A stretch of 64,000 nt of DNA from the NCBI RefSeq assembly GCF_022179285.1, contig NZ_BPQO01000009.1, positions 1-64,000 of the forward strand, read 5' to 3'. Below are positions 37,242 through 46,563 of this stretch, piece after piece. The stretch is from Methylobacterium hispanicum. Lineage in GTDB: Bacteria; Pseudomonadota; Alphaproteobacteria; Rhizobiales; Beijerinckiaceae. How positions within the stretch are numbered: position 1 is the stretch's first letter; each line of letters starts with the position of its first letter. Under the pieces are notes generated by a model that worked only from the letters and a program-made list of their open reading frames with translations, was not told where the DNA came from and made no database searches. A program made the translations under genes and the position numbers.

Positions 37242-37443
37242 CGGCCCGGGCACATCTGCGGCGGATCGCCCCGTTACAGATGCGGAAATTCTGTCGACCG
37301 CGCACCGTTCGCGGCGATTTACCTATTGGGCGGTTCCAAGGCATGCGGTAACAAGATTGTGCACATGCGCTGAGCGCATGAAGGCGGGACGAAGCCGGCC
37401 AACCGGACGCCCGTGCACGCGATGTTTTGGAGGATCGACAACA

Positions 37444-39177
37444 ATGGCTGTGGCAACCGCAGTACCGCGGGCCGGGGACTCGGCAAGGCCGATGACCGCA
37501 GGCGAGAAGAAGGTCATCATGGCCTCCTCGCTCGGCACCGTCTTCGAGTGGTACGACTTCTTCCTCTACGGCTCGCTCGCCACCGTCATCGGCGCGCAGT
37601 TCTTCTCGGCCTACCCGGAAGCCACGCGCAACATCTTCGCGCTGCTCGCCTTCGCGGCCGGCTTCATCGTGCGTCCCTTCGGCGCCCTGGTGTTCGGCCG
37701 GCTCGGCGACCTCGTGGGCCGCAAGCACACCTTCCTGGTCACCATCCTGATCATGGGCATCTCGACCTTCGCGGTCGGCCTGCTGCCCTCCTACGCCACC
37801 ATGAACGCCTACGGCATCGGCTGGGTCGCCCCGGTCACCTTGCTGATCCTGCGCATGCTCCAGGGCCTGGCGCTCGGCGGCGAGTACGGCGGCGCGGCGG
37901 TCTACGTGGCCGAGCACGCCCCCCCGGGCCGGCGCGGCTTCTACACCTCGTTCATCCAGGCGACCGCGACGCTCGGCCTGCTGCTCTCGCTGATCATCAT
38001 CCTGTCGACGCAAGGCTATGTGAACAGCGCCTTCCCGGCGACCACGATCACCAACGCGGACGGCAGCACCAGCACGCTCACGGCCTTCCAGGTCTGGGGC
38101 TGGCGCATCCCGTTCATCGTCTCGGTGGCGCTGCTCGCGATCTCGGTCTGGATCCGCCTGCAGATGAACGAGAGCCCGGCCTTCCAGAAGATGAAGGCGG
38201 AGGGCACGCACTCCAAGGCGCCGCTCTCCGAGGCCTTCGGCCAGTGGAAGAACGCCAAGTGGGCGCTGCTGGCGCTCCTCGGCCTCACGGCCGGCCAGGC
38301 GGTGGTCTGGTACACCGGCCAGTTCTACGCCCTGTTCTTCCTGCAGAGCATCCTGAAGGTCGATCAGTTCACCGCCAACGTGATGGTGGCGTGGTCGCTG
38401 ATCGCGGTCACCGGCGGGTTCCTGGTCTGCGGCGCCCTCTCGGACAAGGTCGGCCGCAAGCCGATCATCCTGGGCGGCTGCCTGCTCGCCGCGCTCACCT
38501 ACTTCCCGCTGTTCCACATGCTGACGGCCAACGCCAACCCGGCGCTGCACGCGGCCCAGCAGAACGTGCCGGTGGTGGTGAAGACGAACACCGCCGAGTG
38601 CTCGTTCCAGTTCAACCCGGTCGGCACGGCCAAGTTCACCAAGGAGTGCGACGTCGCCAAGGCGCTGCTCGCCCGCTCGGCCGTGAACTACACCACCGAG
38701 AACCAGCCGGCCGGCAGCCCGACCGTGGTCAGCGTCAGCGGGAAGGACTTCCCCGTCGCCGACCCGGCCTTCGCCAAGTCGGTCTCGGCCGCGCTCACCG
38801 AGGCCGGCTACCCCTCGGCCTCGAACCCGACGGTGATCAAGGCCGCCCACCCGCTCGACATCTTCACGGGCCAGAAGCTCGCGGTGATCGGCGTCCTGTT
38901 CATCCTCGCGGTCTACGTGACGATGGTCTACGGCCCGATCGCCGCCGCGCTGGTGGAGCTGTTCCCGACCCGGATCCGCTACACCTCGATGTCGCTGCCC
39001 TACCACATCGGCAACGGCTGGTTCGGCGGCCTCCTGCCCGCCACCGCCTTCGCGATGGTGGCCCAGACCGGCGACATCTACTACGGCCTCTGGTACCCGA
39101 TCGTGATCGCGCTCTTCACCTTCGTGGTGGGCCTGATCTTCATCCCCGAGACGAAGGATCGGGACCTCATGGCCTGA
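37444..39177 (+). CDS. MFS transporter of the metabolite:proton symporter (MHS) family
   Basis: The 577-residue inner-membrane protein has the MHS signatures SSLGTVFEWYDFFLYGSL (about residues 28-45) and GRLGDLVGRKHTFL (85-98). MHS proteins import carboxylates such as ketoglutarate, proline or shikimate with protons. The protein is about 115 residues longer than usual: an insertion at 362-476, between late membrane helices, forms a hydrophilic loop with Cys386 and Cys402. ATG 37444 follows TTGGAGGATC. Closeness to actP suggests an organic acid substrate. Confidence 0.9.
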   Translation: MAVATAVPRAGDSARPMTAGEKKVIMASSLGTVFEWYDFFLYGSLATVIGAQFFSAYPEATRNIFALLAFAAGFIVRPFGALVFGRLGDLVGRKHTFLVTILIMGISTFAVGLLPSYATMNAYGIGWVAPVTLLILRMLQGLALGGEYGGAAVYVAEHAPPGRRGFYTSFIQATATLGLLLSLIIILSTQGYVNSAFPATTITNADGSTSTLTAFQVWGWRIPFIVSVALLAISVWIRLQMNESPAFQKMKAEGTHSKAPLSEAFGQWKNAKWALLALLGLTAGQAVVWYTGQFYALFFLQSILKVDQFTANVMVAWSLIAVTGGFLVCGALSDKVGRKPIILGGCLLAALTYFPLFHMLTANANPALHAAQQNVPVVVKTNTAECSFQFNPVGTAKFTKECDVAKALLARSAVNYTTENQPAGSPTVVSVSGKDFPVADPAFAKSVSAALTEAGYPSASNPTVIKAAHPLDIFTGQKLAVIGVLFILAVYVTMVYGPIAAALVELFPTRIRYTSMSLPYHIGNGWFGGLLPATAFAMVAQTGDIYYGLWYPIVIALFTFVVGLIFIPETKDRDLMA

Positions 39178-39264
39178 TCGAGCCGACCGGCGCGGCGACG
39201 CGCCGGGCACGGGAGGAGCGCGCGGGGTTGGGCCGGAAGGCCCGCCCCGTTCGCGTTCGAGGGC

Positions 39265-40050
39265 TCACCGCACCAGGGCGAGGCGCGGGGCGACCGACCG
39301 GTCCGCATCCAGCTCCGCCTCCAGTTCGGCGGCGAGCGCGAGGAAGCGGCGCCGCACCTGCGGAGCGAACGGGTTCTGCCGCTCGATCGCGGCGAACACC
39401 TCCGGCGCGTAGTGCCGCACCATGCCGACCGCCTCCATGATCCGCTCGAAGCTGCGGGTGGTCATCCGGGCGGGCAGCGGCTCCATCCGTACCAGCACCT
39501 TGGCGACGAGGTGGGTCAGGCCCTGGACCACCGCCATCTCGCGGTCGTGCGCCTCGGGCGTGGTCAGGATCACCTCCAGGCCGAGCAAGCGGCGCAGGAA
39601 GGCGGCAGCCCGCAGGCCGCCCCGGCCCCGGACCGGACAGGCGGCGAGTTTCAGGCCGCGGATCCCGTCGCGGGCACTCTGCGGGCCGAAGAGCGGGTGC
39701 GTCGCCAGGATCTCCGCGTGGGCGGGCAGTTCCTCGCGCAGGATCGCGGCCGGGACCACCTTGACCGAGCCGACATCGGCCACCAGCGCGCCCGGACGCA
39801 GGTGCGGGGCGAGGGCGCGCGCCACCGCCCGCAGGGCCGGGACGGGCGTCGCCAGGATCACGACCGGGCAGGCGGCGGCGGTCGCGAGGTCGGCCGGCAC
39901 GGCGTCCGGCCCGAAGGCGTCCGCGGCCACGAACGGGTCGTGCGCGAGCACGCGCAGGTGCGGCGCGAGGTGGCGGGCGATCAGGCGGCCGAAGGCGCCG
40001 AAGCCGATCAGGCCGACGGAGAGGGCAGGGGTGCTGGGCGGGGGCGACAC
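39265..40050 (-). CDS. prephenate/arogenate dehydrogenase family protein (TyrA-like)
   Basis: The roughly 261-residue protein begins with a Rossmann GLIGFGAFGRLIARHLAPH loop and contains VILATPVPALRAV, VADVGSVKV and THPLFGPQSA, hallmarks of TyrA dehydrogenases. They oxidise prephenate or arogenate in tyrosine synthesis. GTG 40050 is chosen because CGAGG lies about ten bases upstream. ATG 40128 is possible but has weak signals and adds a basic extension. It is convergent with the MHS gene. pheA lies elsewhere in the window. Confidence 0.85.
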   Translation of the reverse strand: MSPPPSTPALSVGLIGFGAFGRLIARHLAPHLRVLAHDPFVAADAFGPDAVPADLATAAACPVVILATPVPALRAVARALAPHLRPGALVADVGSVKVVPAAILREELPAHAEILATHPLFGPQSARDGIRGLKLAACPVRGRGGLRAAAFLRRLLGLEVILTTPEAHDREMAVVQGLTHLVAKVLVRMEPLPARMTTRSFERIMEAVGMVRHYAPEVFAAIERQNPFAPQVRRRFLALAAELEAELDADRSVAPRLALVR

Positions 40051-40403
40051 GGCGGAACCTCGGGGTGAGGCGAGGCCGACGGTCCTCGGGAACGAGACCA
40101 GCCGCCGGCGACGCGGGCGGCTGGGCATGACGAGCTCGGCCGCTAGGGAAGCGGCGCGCGATAGAGTCCGGCGAGGCGGGGGCTGGTCATGGGGCCGGCG
40201 TGTAGGTCGGCGCGTGGCCGGCCGTCAAGCCGGGGGCGGGGGTCTCGGAGCGCGGAGCGAGGCGGGATAGGGCCTCCCCTCTTCCCCCTTGTCGGGGGCG
40301 AGCCGAGCGGCAGCGGCGGTGAGCGAGCGTCCGCACGACAGGGCGCACAGGCCTCTCCCCGCAAACGGGGGGATGATGGGCGCGCCCGATCCAGGGGAGC
40401 GCC
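40051..40403. other. intergenic region with CT/GA-rich palindromes
   Basis: Between the MsbA-like gene and the TyrA-like gene are CCCCC-TTGTC-GGGGG (40284-40298) and a 7-bp stem around GCAAAC (40354-40373). Both look like members of the same dispersed palindrome family. No gene is seen. Confidence 0.5.
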
Positions 40404-42170
40404 TCAGACCCCGGTCAGCGCCTCCGGCTCGTCGCGCTGCATCCGGTGCAGGCGGGCGTAGGCCCCCTGCGCGGCCAGCAGGTCGTCGTGGCGCCCGGTC
40501 TCGACGACGCGGCCGGCTTCCAACACCACGATCCGGTCGGCCTGCCGGATGGTCGAGAGCCGGTGGGCGATGACGAGGGTGGTGCGGCCCTGCATCAGCC
40601 GCGTCAGCGCCGCCTGCACGAGGCGCTCGCTCTCGGCGTCCAGCGCCGAGGTCGCCTCGTCGAGGAGCAGGATCGGCGCGTCCTTCAGGAAGGCGCGGGC
40701 GAGCGCGATGCGCTGGCGCTCGCCCCCCGACAGGCGCTGCCCGGCGGGGCCGACGCGGAACCCGTAGCCCTCGGGCAGGCGGGCCACGAAGTCGTGCGCG
40801 GCCGCCGCGCGGGCCGCCGCCTCGATCTCGGCCGGGCTCGCGCCCGCCCGGCCGAAGCCGATATTGGCCGCCACCGTGTCGTCGAACAGCGTCACCTCCT
40901 GCGAGACAACCGCGACCGCGGCGCGCAGCGAGGCCAGCGTCACGCCCCGCACGTCCTGGCCGTCGATGATGACGCGGCCCTCTGTCGGGTCGTAGAGGCG
41001 CGGCACGAGGTTGAGGAGCGAGGACTTGCCCGAGCCCGAGCGCCCGACGAGCGCCGTGGTCGAGCCCGCGGGGACGTCGAGGTCGATGCCCTCCAGTGCC
41101 GGCGCATCGGGGCGGTAGCGGAAGCGCAAGCCCGCGAAGCGGATCGCCCCCGCCCCCACCGCCAGCGCCGGCGCACCCGGCGCCTCGCGGATGGTCGGGG
41201 CCTCGTCGAGGATGTCGAAGTAGCGCCGCAGGGCGGCGGCCGCCTCCTGCAGGATCGCGTTGAGGGTGCCGAGCGCGCGGGCCGGCTGGGCGGCCAGCAG
41301 CAGCGCGGCGACGTAGCCGGTGAAGTCCCCGACCGTGCGCTCGCCCGACATCACCCGCTGGCCGACGAGCGCCAGAACGCCCGCCACCGCGAGGCCGCCG
41401 CCGATCTCGAGCAGCGGGTCGAGGCGCCCGCGCGCGTTGGCGGCCTTCATCTTGAGGCGGCGCACCTCGTCGAGGGCGGCGGCCGCCCGCGCCTTGAGGT
41501 AGCCCTCCATGCCGTAGGTCTTGGCGACGCGCACGCCCGCGAGGCTCTCCGAGATCAGGCTCGCGGTCGCGCCCATCTGCTCTTGGGTCGTGGTCGAGAC
41601 CCGCCGGAGCTTCTTGCCGACCCGCCCGATCGGGCCCGCCACGAACGGCACGGTGACGGCGGCCACCAGCGTCAGGACCGGATCCATCCAGACGAGGGCC
41701 GCGACGAGCCCCACCAGCATCGCCACGTCGCGCAGCAGCACGGTGGAGATCCGGGTCAGCGCCTCCTTGATGAAGGCGAAGTCGGTCGTGAAGCGCTGCG
41801 TGAAGGCCGCCGGGCTCTCGCGCCCGAGTTGGGCGAGGTCCGCCTCGATCAGGTGGCCGTAGAGGGCGGCCTGCATGTCGGCCTCGACCCGGGTGACGAC
41901 GCGGTTCGTCAGCACGGTCTGGCCGAGCAGCGCGAAGCCGCGAACGGCCGTCACGGCGATCACCACGACCGGCCCGTAGGTCAGGGCGGAGGGGTCCTTG
42001 TGGTCGAAGGCGTCGAAGGCCGCCTTGATCAGCGCCGGGTAGAGGCCGGTCGCCGCGCCCACCACCGCGATCAGCACCAGCACGACCGCGAGGGTGCCGC
42101 GGTGGGGGGAGAGCCACTCGCGCCAGAGGCGGGCGAGGAGCGGGATCGTGTCGCCCTTCAGGCGCGCCAT
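40404..42170 (-). CDS. ABC exporter, MsbA/LmrA-like half transporter
   Basis: The 588-residue inner-membrane protein joins six membrane helices (about residues 20-310) to an ATPase domain. Walker A GRSGSGKSS, the signature LSGGERQRIALARAFLKD and Walker B ILLLDEATSALDAESE are intact. As a homodimer it could flip lipid A, other lipids or drugs. ATG 42170 is the only good start. It is preceded by a hairpin at 42190-42207. No LPS gene adjoins it, so the substrate stays open. Confidence 0.9.
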   Translation of the reverse strand: MARLKGDTIPLLARLWREWLSPHRGTLAVVLVLIAVVGAATGLYPALIKAAFDAFDHKDPSALTYGPVVVIAVTAVRGFALLGQTVLTNRVVTRVEADMQAALYGHLIEADLAQLGRESPAAFTQRFTTDFAFIKEALTRISTVLLRDVAMLVGLVAALVWMDPVLTLVAAVTVPFVAGPIGRVGKKLRRVSTTTQEQMGATASLISESLAGVRVAKTYGMEGYLKARAAAALDEVRRLKMKAANARGRLDPLLEIGGGLAVAGVLALVGQRVMSGERTVGDFTGYVAALLLAAQPARALGTLNAILQEAAAALRRYFDILDEAPTIREAPGAPALAVGAGAIRFAGLRFRYRPDAPALEGIDLDVPAGSTTALVGRSGSGKSSLLNLVPRLYDPTEGRVIIDGQDVRGVTLASLRAAVAVVSQEVTLFDDTVAANIGFGRAGASPAEIEAAARAAAAHDFVARLPEGYGFRVGPAGQRLSGGERQRIALARAFLKDAPILLLDEATSALDAESERLVQAALTRLMQGRTTLVIAHRLSTIRQADRIVVLEAGRVVETGRHDDLLAAQGAYARLHRMQRDEPEALTGV

Positions 42171-42189
42171 GGCAGAGGTCCGGGATCCG

Positions 42190-42207
42190 CGGGGGTCGGA
42201 GCCCCCG
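42190..42207. repeat. CGGGGG/CCCCCG hairpin
   Basis: A 6-bp stem with loop TCGGAG lies 20 bases before the ABC gene and about 56 bases after the Spy-like stop. It is followed by GGATCC and resembles hairpins at 6081 and 11497. Confidence 0.45.
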
Positions 42208-42262
42208 TCCTCCGCCGCGTTTGCAGCCCCCCGCCCCCGGGATCAAGGGCGAGGGTTGCGGC

Positions 42263-42790
42263 TCAGTCCCGCTCGCCGCGCGGACCCCCGTGCCGGTGCC
42301 AGCCGTGGCCGTGGTGCGGGCGCATCGGCCGGGCCAGCACCAGGGCGCGGCGCCGCTGGTCCTGGTCGAGGGTGGCGTAGAGCGGGCCTGAGGCGTCGGC
42401 GAGCTTGCGCAGGGCCTCGGCCCGGGCGCTCGCCGCGTCCGCCATGGCGCGCAGCGCGCCCGGCGCGTCGTCGATCATCCGGCCGCGCTCGGCCCGCGCC
42501 TCGCGCTGGTCCTGCTTCAGGCGCGAGAGGTCGCGCATCGCCGTCTCCACCGGCGGCCACAGCTTCTCCTGGTCGGGCGTCAGGCGCAGCCCCGCGTGCA
42601 GCGCGGCGATGCGCGCGTCCGCGAAGGCGGCGCGATCCTCCTTCGAGAAGGCGCTCCAGCGTCCGCCGTCCCGGCCCTCGCCGCGCGGGCCGAACGGGTC
42701 GGGCCGCGCGTCCCGCGCGGCGGCCGCGCCCGCGAGGCCGAGGGCGGCGACGCCCGCCAGGAGGACACCCTGAATCACGCTTCGGGTCAT
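42263..42790 (-). CDS. periplasmic Spy/CpxP-like LTxxQ protein
   Basis: The 175-residue protein has a signal peptide (VIQGVLLAGVAALGLAGAAAA), two LTxxQ-like motifs (LTPDQEKLWPP and LDQDQRRRALV) and a His-rich C-terminus (HHGHGWHRHGG). Spy-like proteins are periplasmic chaperones or envelope-stress sensors; the His tail could bind metal. ATG 42790 follows GGAGAG. It diverges from the zinc-binding-protein gene. Confidence 0.85.
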   Translation of the reverse strand: MTRSVIQGVLLAGVAALGLAGAAAARDARPDPFGPRGEGRDGGRWSAFSKEDRAAFADARIAALHAGLRLTPDQEKLWPPVETAMRDLSRLKQDQREARAERGRMIDDAPGALRAMADAASARAEALRKLADASGPLYATLDQDQRRRALVLARPMRPHHGHGWHRHGGPRGERD

Positions 42791-42946
42791 GCATCTCTCC
42801 ATCGTTCGCGTCGGCAGGGACGCCGCGTGCCAGAATGGCGCAGCTCTCATGGCGCCGTCCTGTCCGGACCATGACATCGCGTTCATGTGCGCGATCGTGC
42901 GCGATCGGGCGGGAGCGTCCTTGCGCCCGGCCCGTCTCCCGCTTGT

Positions 42947-42968
42947 GCATGCAACACTGTTACATTAC
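42947..42968 (+). promoter_or_regulatory. candidate Zur box
   Basis: On the reverse strand GTAATGTAAC, two bases and a T, then GTTGCATGC form an imperfect palindrome. The left arm matches the GTAATGTTA half-sites of alphaproteobacterial Zur boxes. It lies 33 bases before the start of a zinc-type binding protein gene. Confidence 0.45.
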
Positions 42969-43001
42969 TGGCGCCCGAGGCGTGCGGCGGGAGGTTCGGG
43001 G

Positions 43002-43958
43002 ATGCGGAGAACTCGGGGGATGGCGCGGGCGGCCCTGCTCGGGCTGGCGCTCCTCTGCGGCACGCTGCCGGCCGCGGCCGAGCCGCTGCGGGCGGTGGCG
43101 ACCTTCTCGATCCTGGCCGACCTCGTCCGCGCGGTCGGCGGCCCGGACGTCGCGGTGACGAGCCTCGTCGGGCCGGACGCCGACGCGCACAGCTACAACC
43201 CCTCGCCCGCCGACTCGCGCACCCTCGCGCAGGCGCGGATCATCGTGGTGAACGGCCTCGGCTTCGAGGGCTGGATCGACCGGCTGGTCCGGGCCTCGGG
43301 AGCGAAGGCGCCGGTCGTCGTCGCCTCCGCCGGCGTGAACACCATCGCGGGCGACCCCGAACACGATCACGGCGGGCACGATCACGGGCAGGATCACGGG
43401 CCGGGTTCCGGGTCCGCTCCCGGAGCGGCGTTCGACCCGCACGCGTGGCAGAGCGTGGCGAACGTGCGGGTCTACGTCGCCAACATCCGCGACGGCCTCG
43501 CCAAGGCCGATCCGGCCAACGCGGAGGACTACGCGCGCCGGGCGGGCGCCTACCTCGCCGAGCTCGACCGCCTGGAGGGCGACATCCGCGCCGCCATCGC
43601 GGCGATCCCGCCCGAGCACCGGCGGGTCATCACCACGCACGCCTCGTTCGGCTATTTCAGCGCGGCCTACGGGCTGACCTTCATCGCGCCGCAGGGCGTC
43701 TCGACCGCGAGCGAGGCGAGCCCGAAGGATGTCGGGCGGATCATCCGCCAGATCCGCCGCGACAAGGTCCCGGCCGTGTTCCTGGAGACGATCGCCGACC
43801 CCCGCCTGATGCAGCAGATCGCCCGCGAGAGCGGGGCCCGCATCGGCGGCCGGGTCTATTCCGACTCGCTCTCCGGTCCGGACGGCCCGGCCCCGACCTA
43901 TCTGGCGATGATGCGCCAGAACCTGCGGGCCTTCGCGGCGGCGCTCGGGCCGGGCTAG
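43002..43958 (+). CDS. zinc/metal ABC transporter substrate-binding protein (ZnuA type)
   Basis: The 318-residue periplasmic protein has a signal peptide (residues 1-26) and the cluster A-I fold: FSILADLVRAVGGPDVAVTS, GPDADAHSYNPSPAD with metal-ligand His63, and FDPHAWQ with His147. A His-rich loop at residues 121-132 (HDHGGHDHGQDH) is typical of zinc-binding members. No permease or ATPase gene adjoins it. ATG 43002 follows GGGAGG. A Zur-like site upstream supports a zinc role. Confidence 0.9.
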   Translation: MRRTRGMARAALLGLALLCGTLPAAAEPLRAVATFSILADLVRAVGGPDVAVTSLVGPDADAHSYNPSPADSRTLAQARIIVVNGLGFEGWIDRLVRASGAKAPVVVASAGVNTIAGDPEHDHGGHDHGQDHGPGSGSAPGAAFDPHAWQSVANVRVYVANIRDGLAKADPANAEDYARRAGAYLAELDRLEGDIRAAIAAIPPEHRRVITTHASFGYFSAAYGLTFIAPQGVSTASEASPKDVGRIIRQIRRDKVPAVFLETIADPRLMQQIARESGARIGGRVYSDSLSGPDGPAPTYLAMMRQNLRAFAAALGPG

Positions 43959-44022
43959 GCGCATGGGGGCCCGCCCCCCGGGCGCCTGGACGGGGAGGCA
44001 CCCGGGGCCTACCGAGGGCGCC

Positions 44023-44535
44023 ATGCTCCATCAACCGGACCGGCCGGACCCCCGCCTGGATCACGTGGGCGAGCGTCTCGCGGCGGCCCGCTCGCTCGAC
44101 GACATCGTGAGCGCCCTGAGCGCGTGCACGCGCGCGGCGATCGGCTGCGACGGCGTCGCGGTCATCCTGCGGGATGGCGGCTTCTGCCACTACGTCGCCG
44201 AGAACGCCGTCGAACCGCTCTGGAAGAACCGGCGCTTCGCACTCGACGGCTGCGTGTCCGGCTGGGCGATGCTGAACGGCGCGACGGCGGTGATCCCGGA
44301 CGTCGCCCTCGATCCGCGGGTCCCGGTCGCGCCCTATCGGCGCACCTCGATCCGCAGCCTCGTCATGGCCCCGATCGGCGAGCCGGAGCCGGTGGCCGCC
44401 CTCGGCGCCTACTGGTGCGCCTTCGTGTTCCTCGACGCGGTCACGGTCGGCCGCGTCGAGCGCCTGGCGCGTCTGGCCGGCGACGCCCTGGCGCGGATCC
44501 GCGTGCGGGACGCCGCGGTCGCGGCCGCCGAATAG
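44023..44535 (+). CDS. GAF-domain protein
   Basis: The 170-residue soluble protein is a single GAF domain: LSACTRAAIGCDGVAVILRDG, then CVSGWAMLNGATAVIPDVAL-DPRVP and SLVMAPIGEPEPVAALGAYW. It has no kinase or diguanylate cyclase. Such proteins may sense small molecules or light as a partner of a histidine kinase elsewhere. A conserved Cys in GWAM-type contexts is near residue 80. ATG 44023 is preferred over 43963 because of CCGAGGG. Confidence 0.78.
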   Translation: MLHQPDRPDPRLDHVGERLAAARSLDDIVSALSACTRAAIGCDGVAVILRDGGFCHYVAENAVEPLWKNRRFALDGCVSGWAMLNGATAVIPDVALDPRVPVAPYRRTSIRSLVMAPIGEPEPVAALGAYWCAFVFLDAVTVGRVERLARLAGDALARIRVRDAAVAAAE

Positions 44536-44560
44536 GTTCGGTCCGTCCCCGTGCGGTTGA

Positions 44561-44592
44561 CCGAGATTGGCCGAGGTTGGCCGAGGTTGGCC
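44561..44592 (+). repeat. three tandem 10-bp repeats upstream of the heparinase gene
   Basis: CCGAGATTGG, CCGAGGTTGG and CCGAGGTTGG run directly in tandem (44561-44590). A TTGACC lies just upstream at 44557. The ten-base period matches one DNA turn. Confidence 0.7.
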
Positions 44593-44683
44593 ATGACACA
44601 GCGTGAACCGATGGTTAAGAGGCCGGTTCTAGCCTGACCGACTGACAGGCCGGGCGCTCGCGCCCCGGGTCCGAGGAGAACGC

Positions 44684-46456
44684 GTGGCTTGGGGTGCGGC
44701 TTGGTGGGACTCGGCCCGGGGGCCTGACCGCTGGCGATTCTACCGGCTGCTCGGGCGCGAGGCGGCGGGCCTCGCGCGCGCGGCCGCCGCGCGGCTCTCC
44801 GCGCCGCCCGACATCCTGGCCCGGGTGCGGGTGAGCGGGCTCGTGATCGCGCCGCACGACCTGCGCACCGCCGACGCCACCTTCGCGGACGACATCTATG
44901 CCGGGCTCTTCGTCTTCGCGGGCCGGTCGCTGGCCGCGAGCGGCGGCTCGCCCTTCGACTACGCACCCCCGTCCGAGGCCTGGGCCGAGGTCCTGTACGG
45001 CTTCGGCTGGCTGCGCCACCTGCGCGCCGCCGACACCGCGCTCGCCCGCGCCAACGCCCGGGCGTTCGTGGCCGATTTCATGGCTGGGCGCGGCGACCCG
45101 GCGCTCGCCCGGCGCACCCCGGTCGCGGCGCGGCGGCTGATCTCCTTCCTGTGTCAGTCGCCGCTGGTGCTGGAGGGGGCCGACCACGGCTTCTATCAGG
45201 CCTTCCTCAAGGCGATCGCCCGCAACGCGCAGCAGCTGGAGCGGGACCTGCGCCGCGGGGTGCCGCCGCAATGGCAGCTCAACGCCGCGGTCGCGCTCTG
45301 CTACGCGGGCCTGTGCTGCGAGGGCATCCAGCCCATCCTGCGGCGGGCCACCCGGGTCCTGTCGCGCGAGCTCGACCGCCAGGTGATGGCCGATGGCGGC
45401 CACCGCTCCCGCGACCCGCGCTTCGCCATGGAGTTGCTGCTCGACCTGCTGCCGCTGCGCCAGAGCTATCTCAGCCGCAACGTCGAGCCGCCGGGCGCGC
45501 TCATCCGGGCGATCGACCGGATGCTGCCGCTGCTCCGGCTGCTGCGCCACGCCGACGCCTCGCTCAGCCACTTCAACGGCATGGGGGCGACCGCCGCCGA
45601 CCAGCTCGCCACGCTGCTCGTCTACGACGGGGCGCTGGCCCGCCCGCTCATGCACGCGCCGAATTCCGGCTACGAGCGGCTCGAGGCCGGGCGGGTCGTG
45701 GTGGTGGCCGACGTGGGCGCGAGCCCGCCGCTGCTCGACTCGCGCAATGCCGGGGCGGGCTGCCTCTCCTTCGAGATGTCGAGCGGGCCCCAGCGCATCG
45801 TGATCAATTGCGGCCTGCCGGAGAGCGGGGGGGACCTGCGCCGGGTCGCGCGCTCGACCGCGGCCCACTCCACCGCCTGCATCGACGACGCCTCCTCCTG
45901 CCGCTTCCTCGGCTCGGGCGGGTGGTGGGGCGAGCGGGCGGCCGCCGCCTGGCTGGTGCGCCGGCTCGGGCCGGTGGTGCTGCGCGGTCCCCGCGACGTG
46001 CGCTCCGAGCGGACCGAGACGGCCGACGGCCTCGTGCTCGCCGCCCGCCACGACGGCTACGCGCCGGATCTCGGCCTCGTGCACGAGCGGCGCTGGGTGC
46101 TGGCCCCGGACGGGGCGCGGCTCGACGGCACCGACGCCTTCCGGCGGGCCGGCCGCGGGGCCGGCCGGGCGCGGCCCCGCGAGCACGCGGTCGCGGTGCG
46201 CTTCCACCTGCACCCGGCGATCGCGGTGCGCGGCGCCGGCGCGGAGCTGGAGCTAGCCTCGCCCTTGGGCGAGGTCTGGCGCTTCTCCGCCGAGGGCGGC
46301 GCGGTCGCGATCGAGGAGAGCGTCTACTTCGCGGGCCTCTCGGGCGCGCGGCGCACCGACCAGATCGTCCTGCACCTGCGGCTCGGCATCGACGGCGAGG
46401 GCAGCGAGGTGCACTGGTCCTTCCGCCGCCTGGCCGCCGCCCCGGGCCGGGGCTGA
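44684..46456 (+). CDS. heparinase II/III family protein
   Basis: The 590-residue protein has an alpha-helical toroid first half (FYRLLGREAAGLARAA to LSHFNGMGATAADQL) and a heparinase II/III-like beta-sandwich from about residue 320, including SGPQRIVINCGLPE and HSTACIDDASSC. In Hyphomicrobiales such proteins sit upstream of purH. No classical signal peptide is seen, so a lyase role on a polysaccharide is not certain. GTG 44684 follows CCGAGGAGAA. The 10-bp repeats lie in its promoter. Confidence 0.88.
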   Translation: MAWGAAWWDSARGPDRWRFYRLLGREAAGLARAAAARLSAPPDILARVRVSGLVIAPHDLRTADATFADDIYAGLFVFAGRSLAASGGSPFDYAPPSEAWAEVLYGFGWLRHLRAADTALARANARAFVADFMAGRGDPALARRTPVAARRLISFLCQSPLVLEGADHGFYQAFLKAIARNAQQLERDLRRGVPPQWQLNAAVALCYAGLCCEGIQPILRRATRVLSRELDRQVMADGGHRSRDPRFAMELLLDLLPLRQSYLSRNVEPPGALIRAIDRMLPLLRLLRHADASLSHFNGMGATAADQLATLLVYDGALARPLMHAPNSGYERLEAGRVVVVADVGASPPLLDSRNAGAGCLSFEMSSGPQRIVINCGLPESGGDLRRVARSTAAHSTACIDDASSCRFLGSGGWWGERAAAAWLVRRLGPVVLRGPRDVRSERTETADGLVLAARHDGYAPDLGLVHERRWVLAPDGARLDGTDAFRRAGRGAGRARPREHAVAVRFHLHPAIAVRGAGAELELASPLGEVWRFSAEGGAVAIEESVYFAGLSGARRTDQIVLHLRLGIDGEGSEVHWSFRRLAAAPGRG

Positions 46457-46563
46457 CGCGCGCTCCGGCGTCGCAAAGCTCCGTTAGGCTTGCCGCGCGT
46501 AAATCGTTGTGGACGCACGGTTGCGGCGGCATCGTGGGGCACCTGTCCAGCGGAGCCCCGCCC

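Larger units (their letters stand above)
37120..37443. other. intergenic region with hairpin and TCTTG repeats
   Basis: Downstream of actP are a strong hairpin (37155-37182) and four copies of an 11-base motif (37189-37241). The promoter for the MHS gene should lie in the less GC-rich part at 37270-37370 (TTACCTATTGGGCGGTTCC). Confidence 0.5.
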
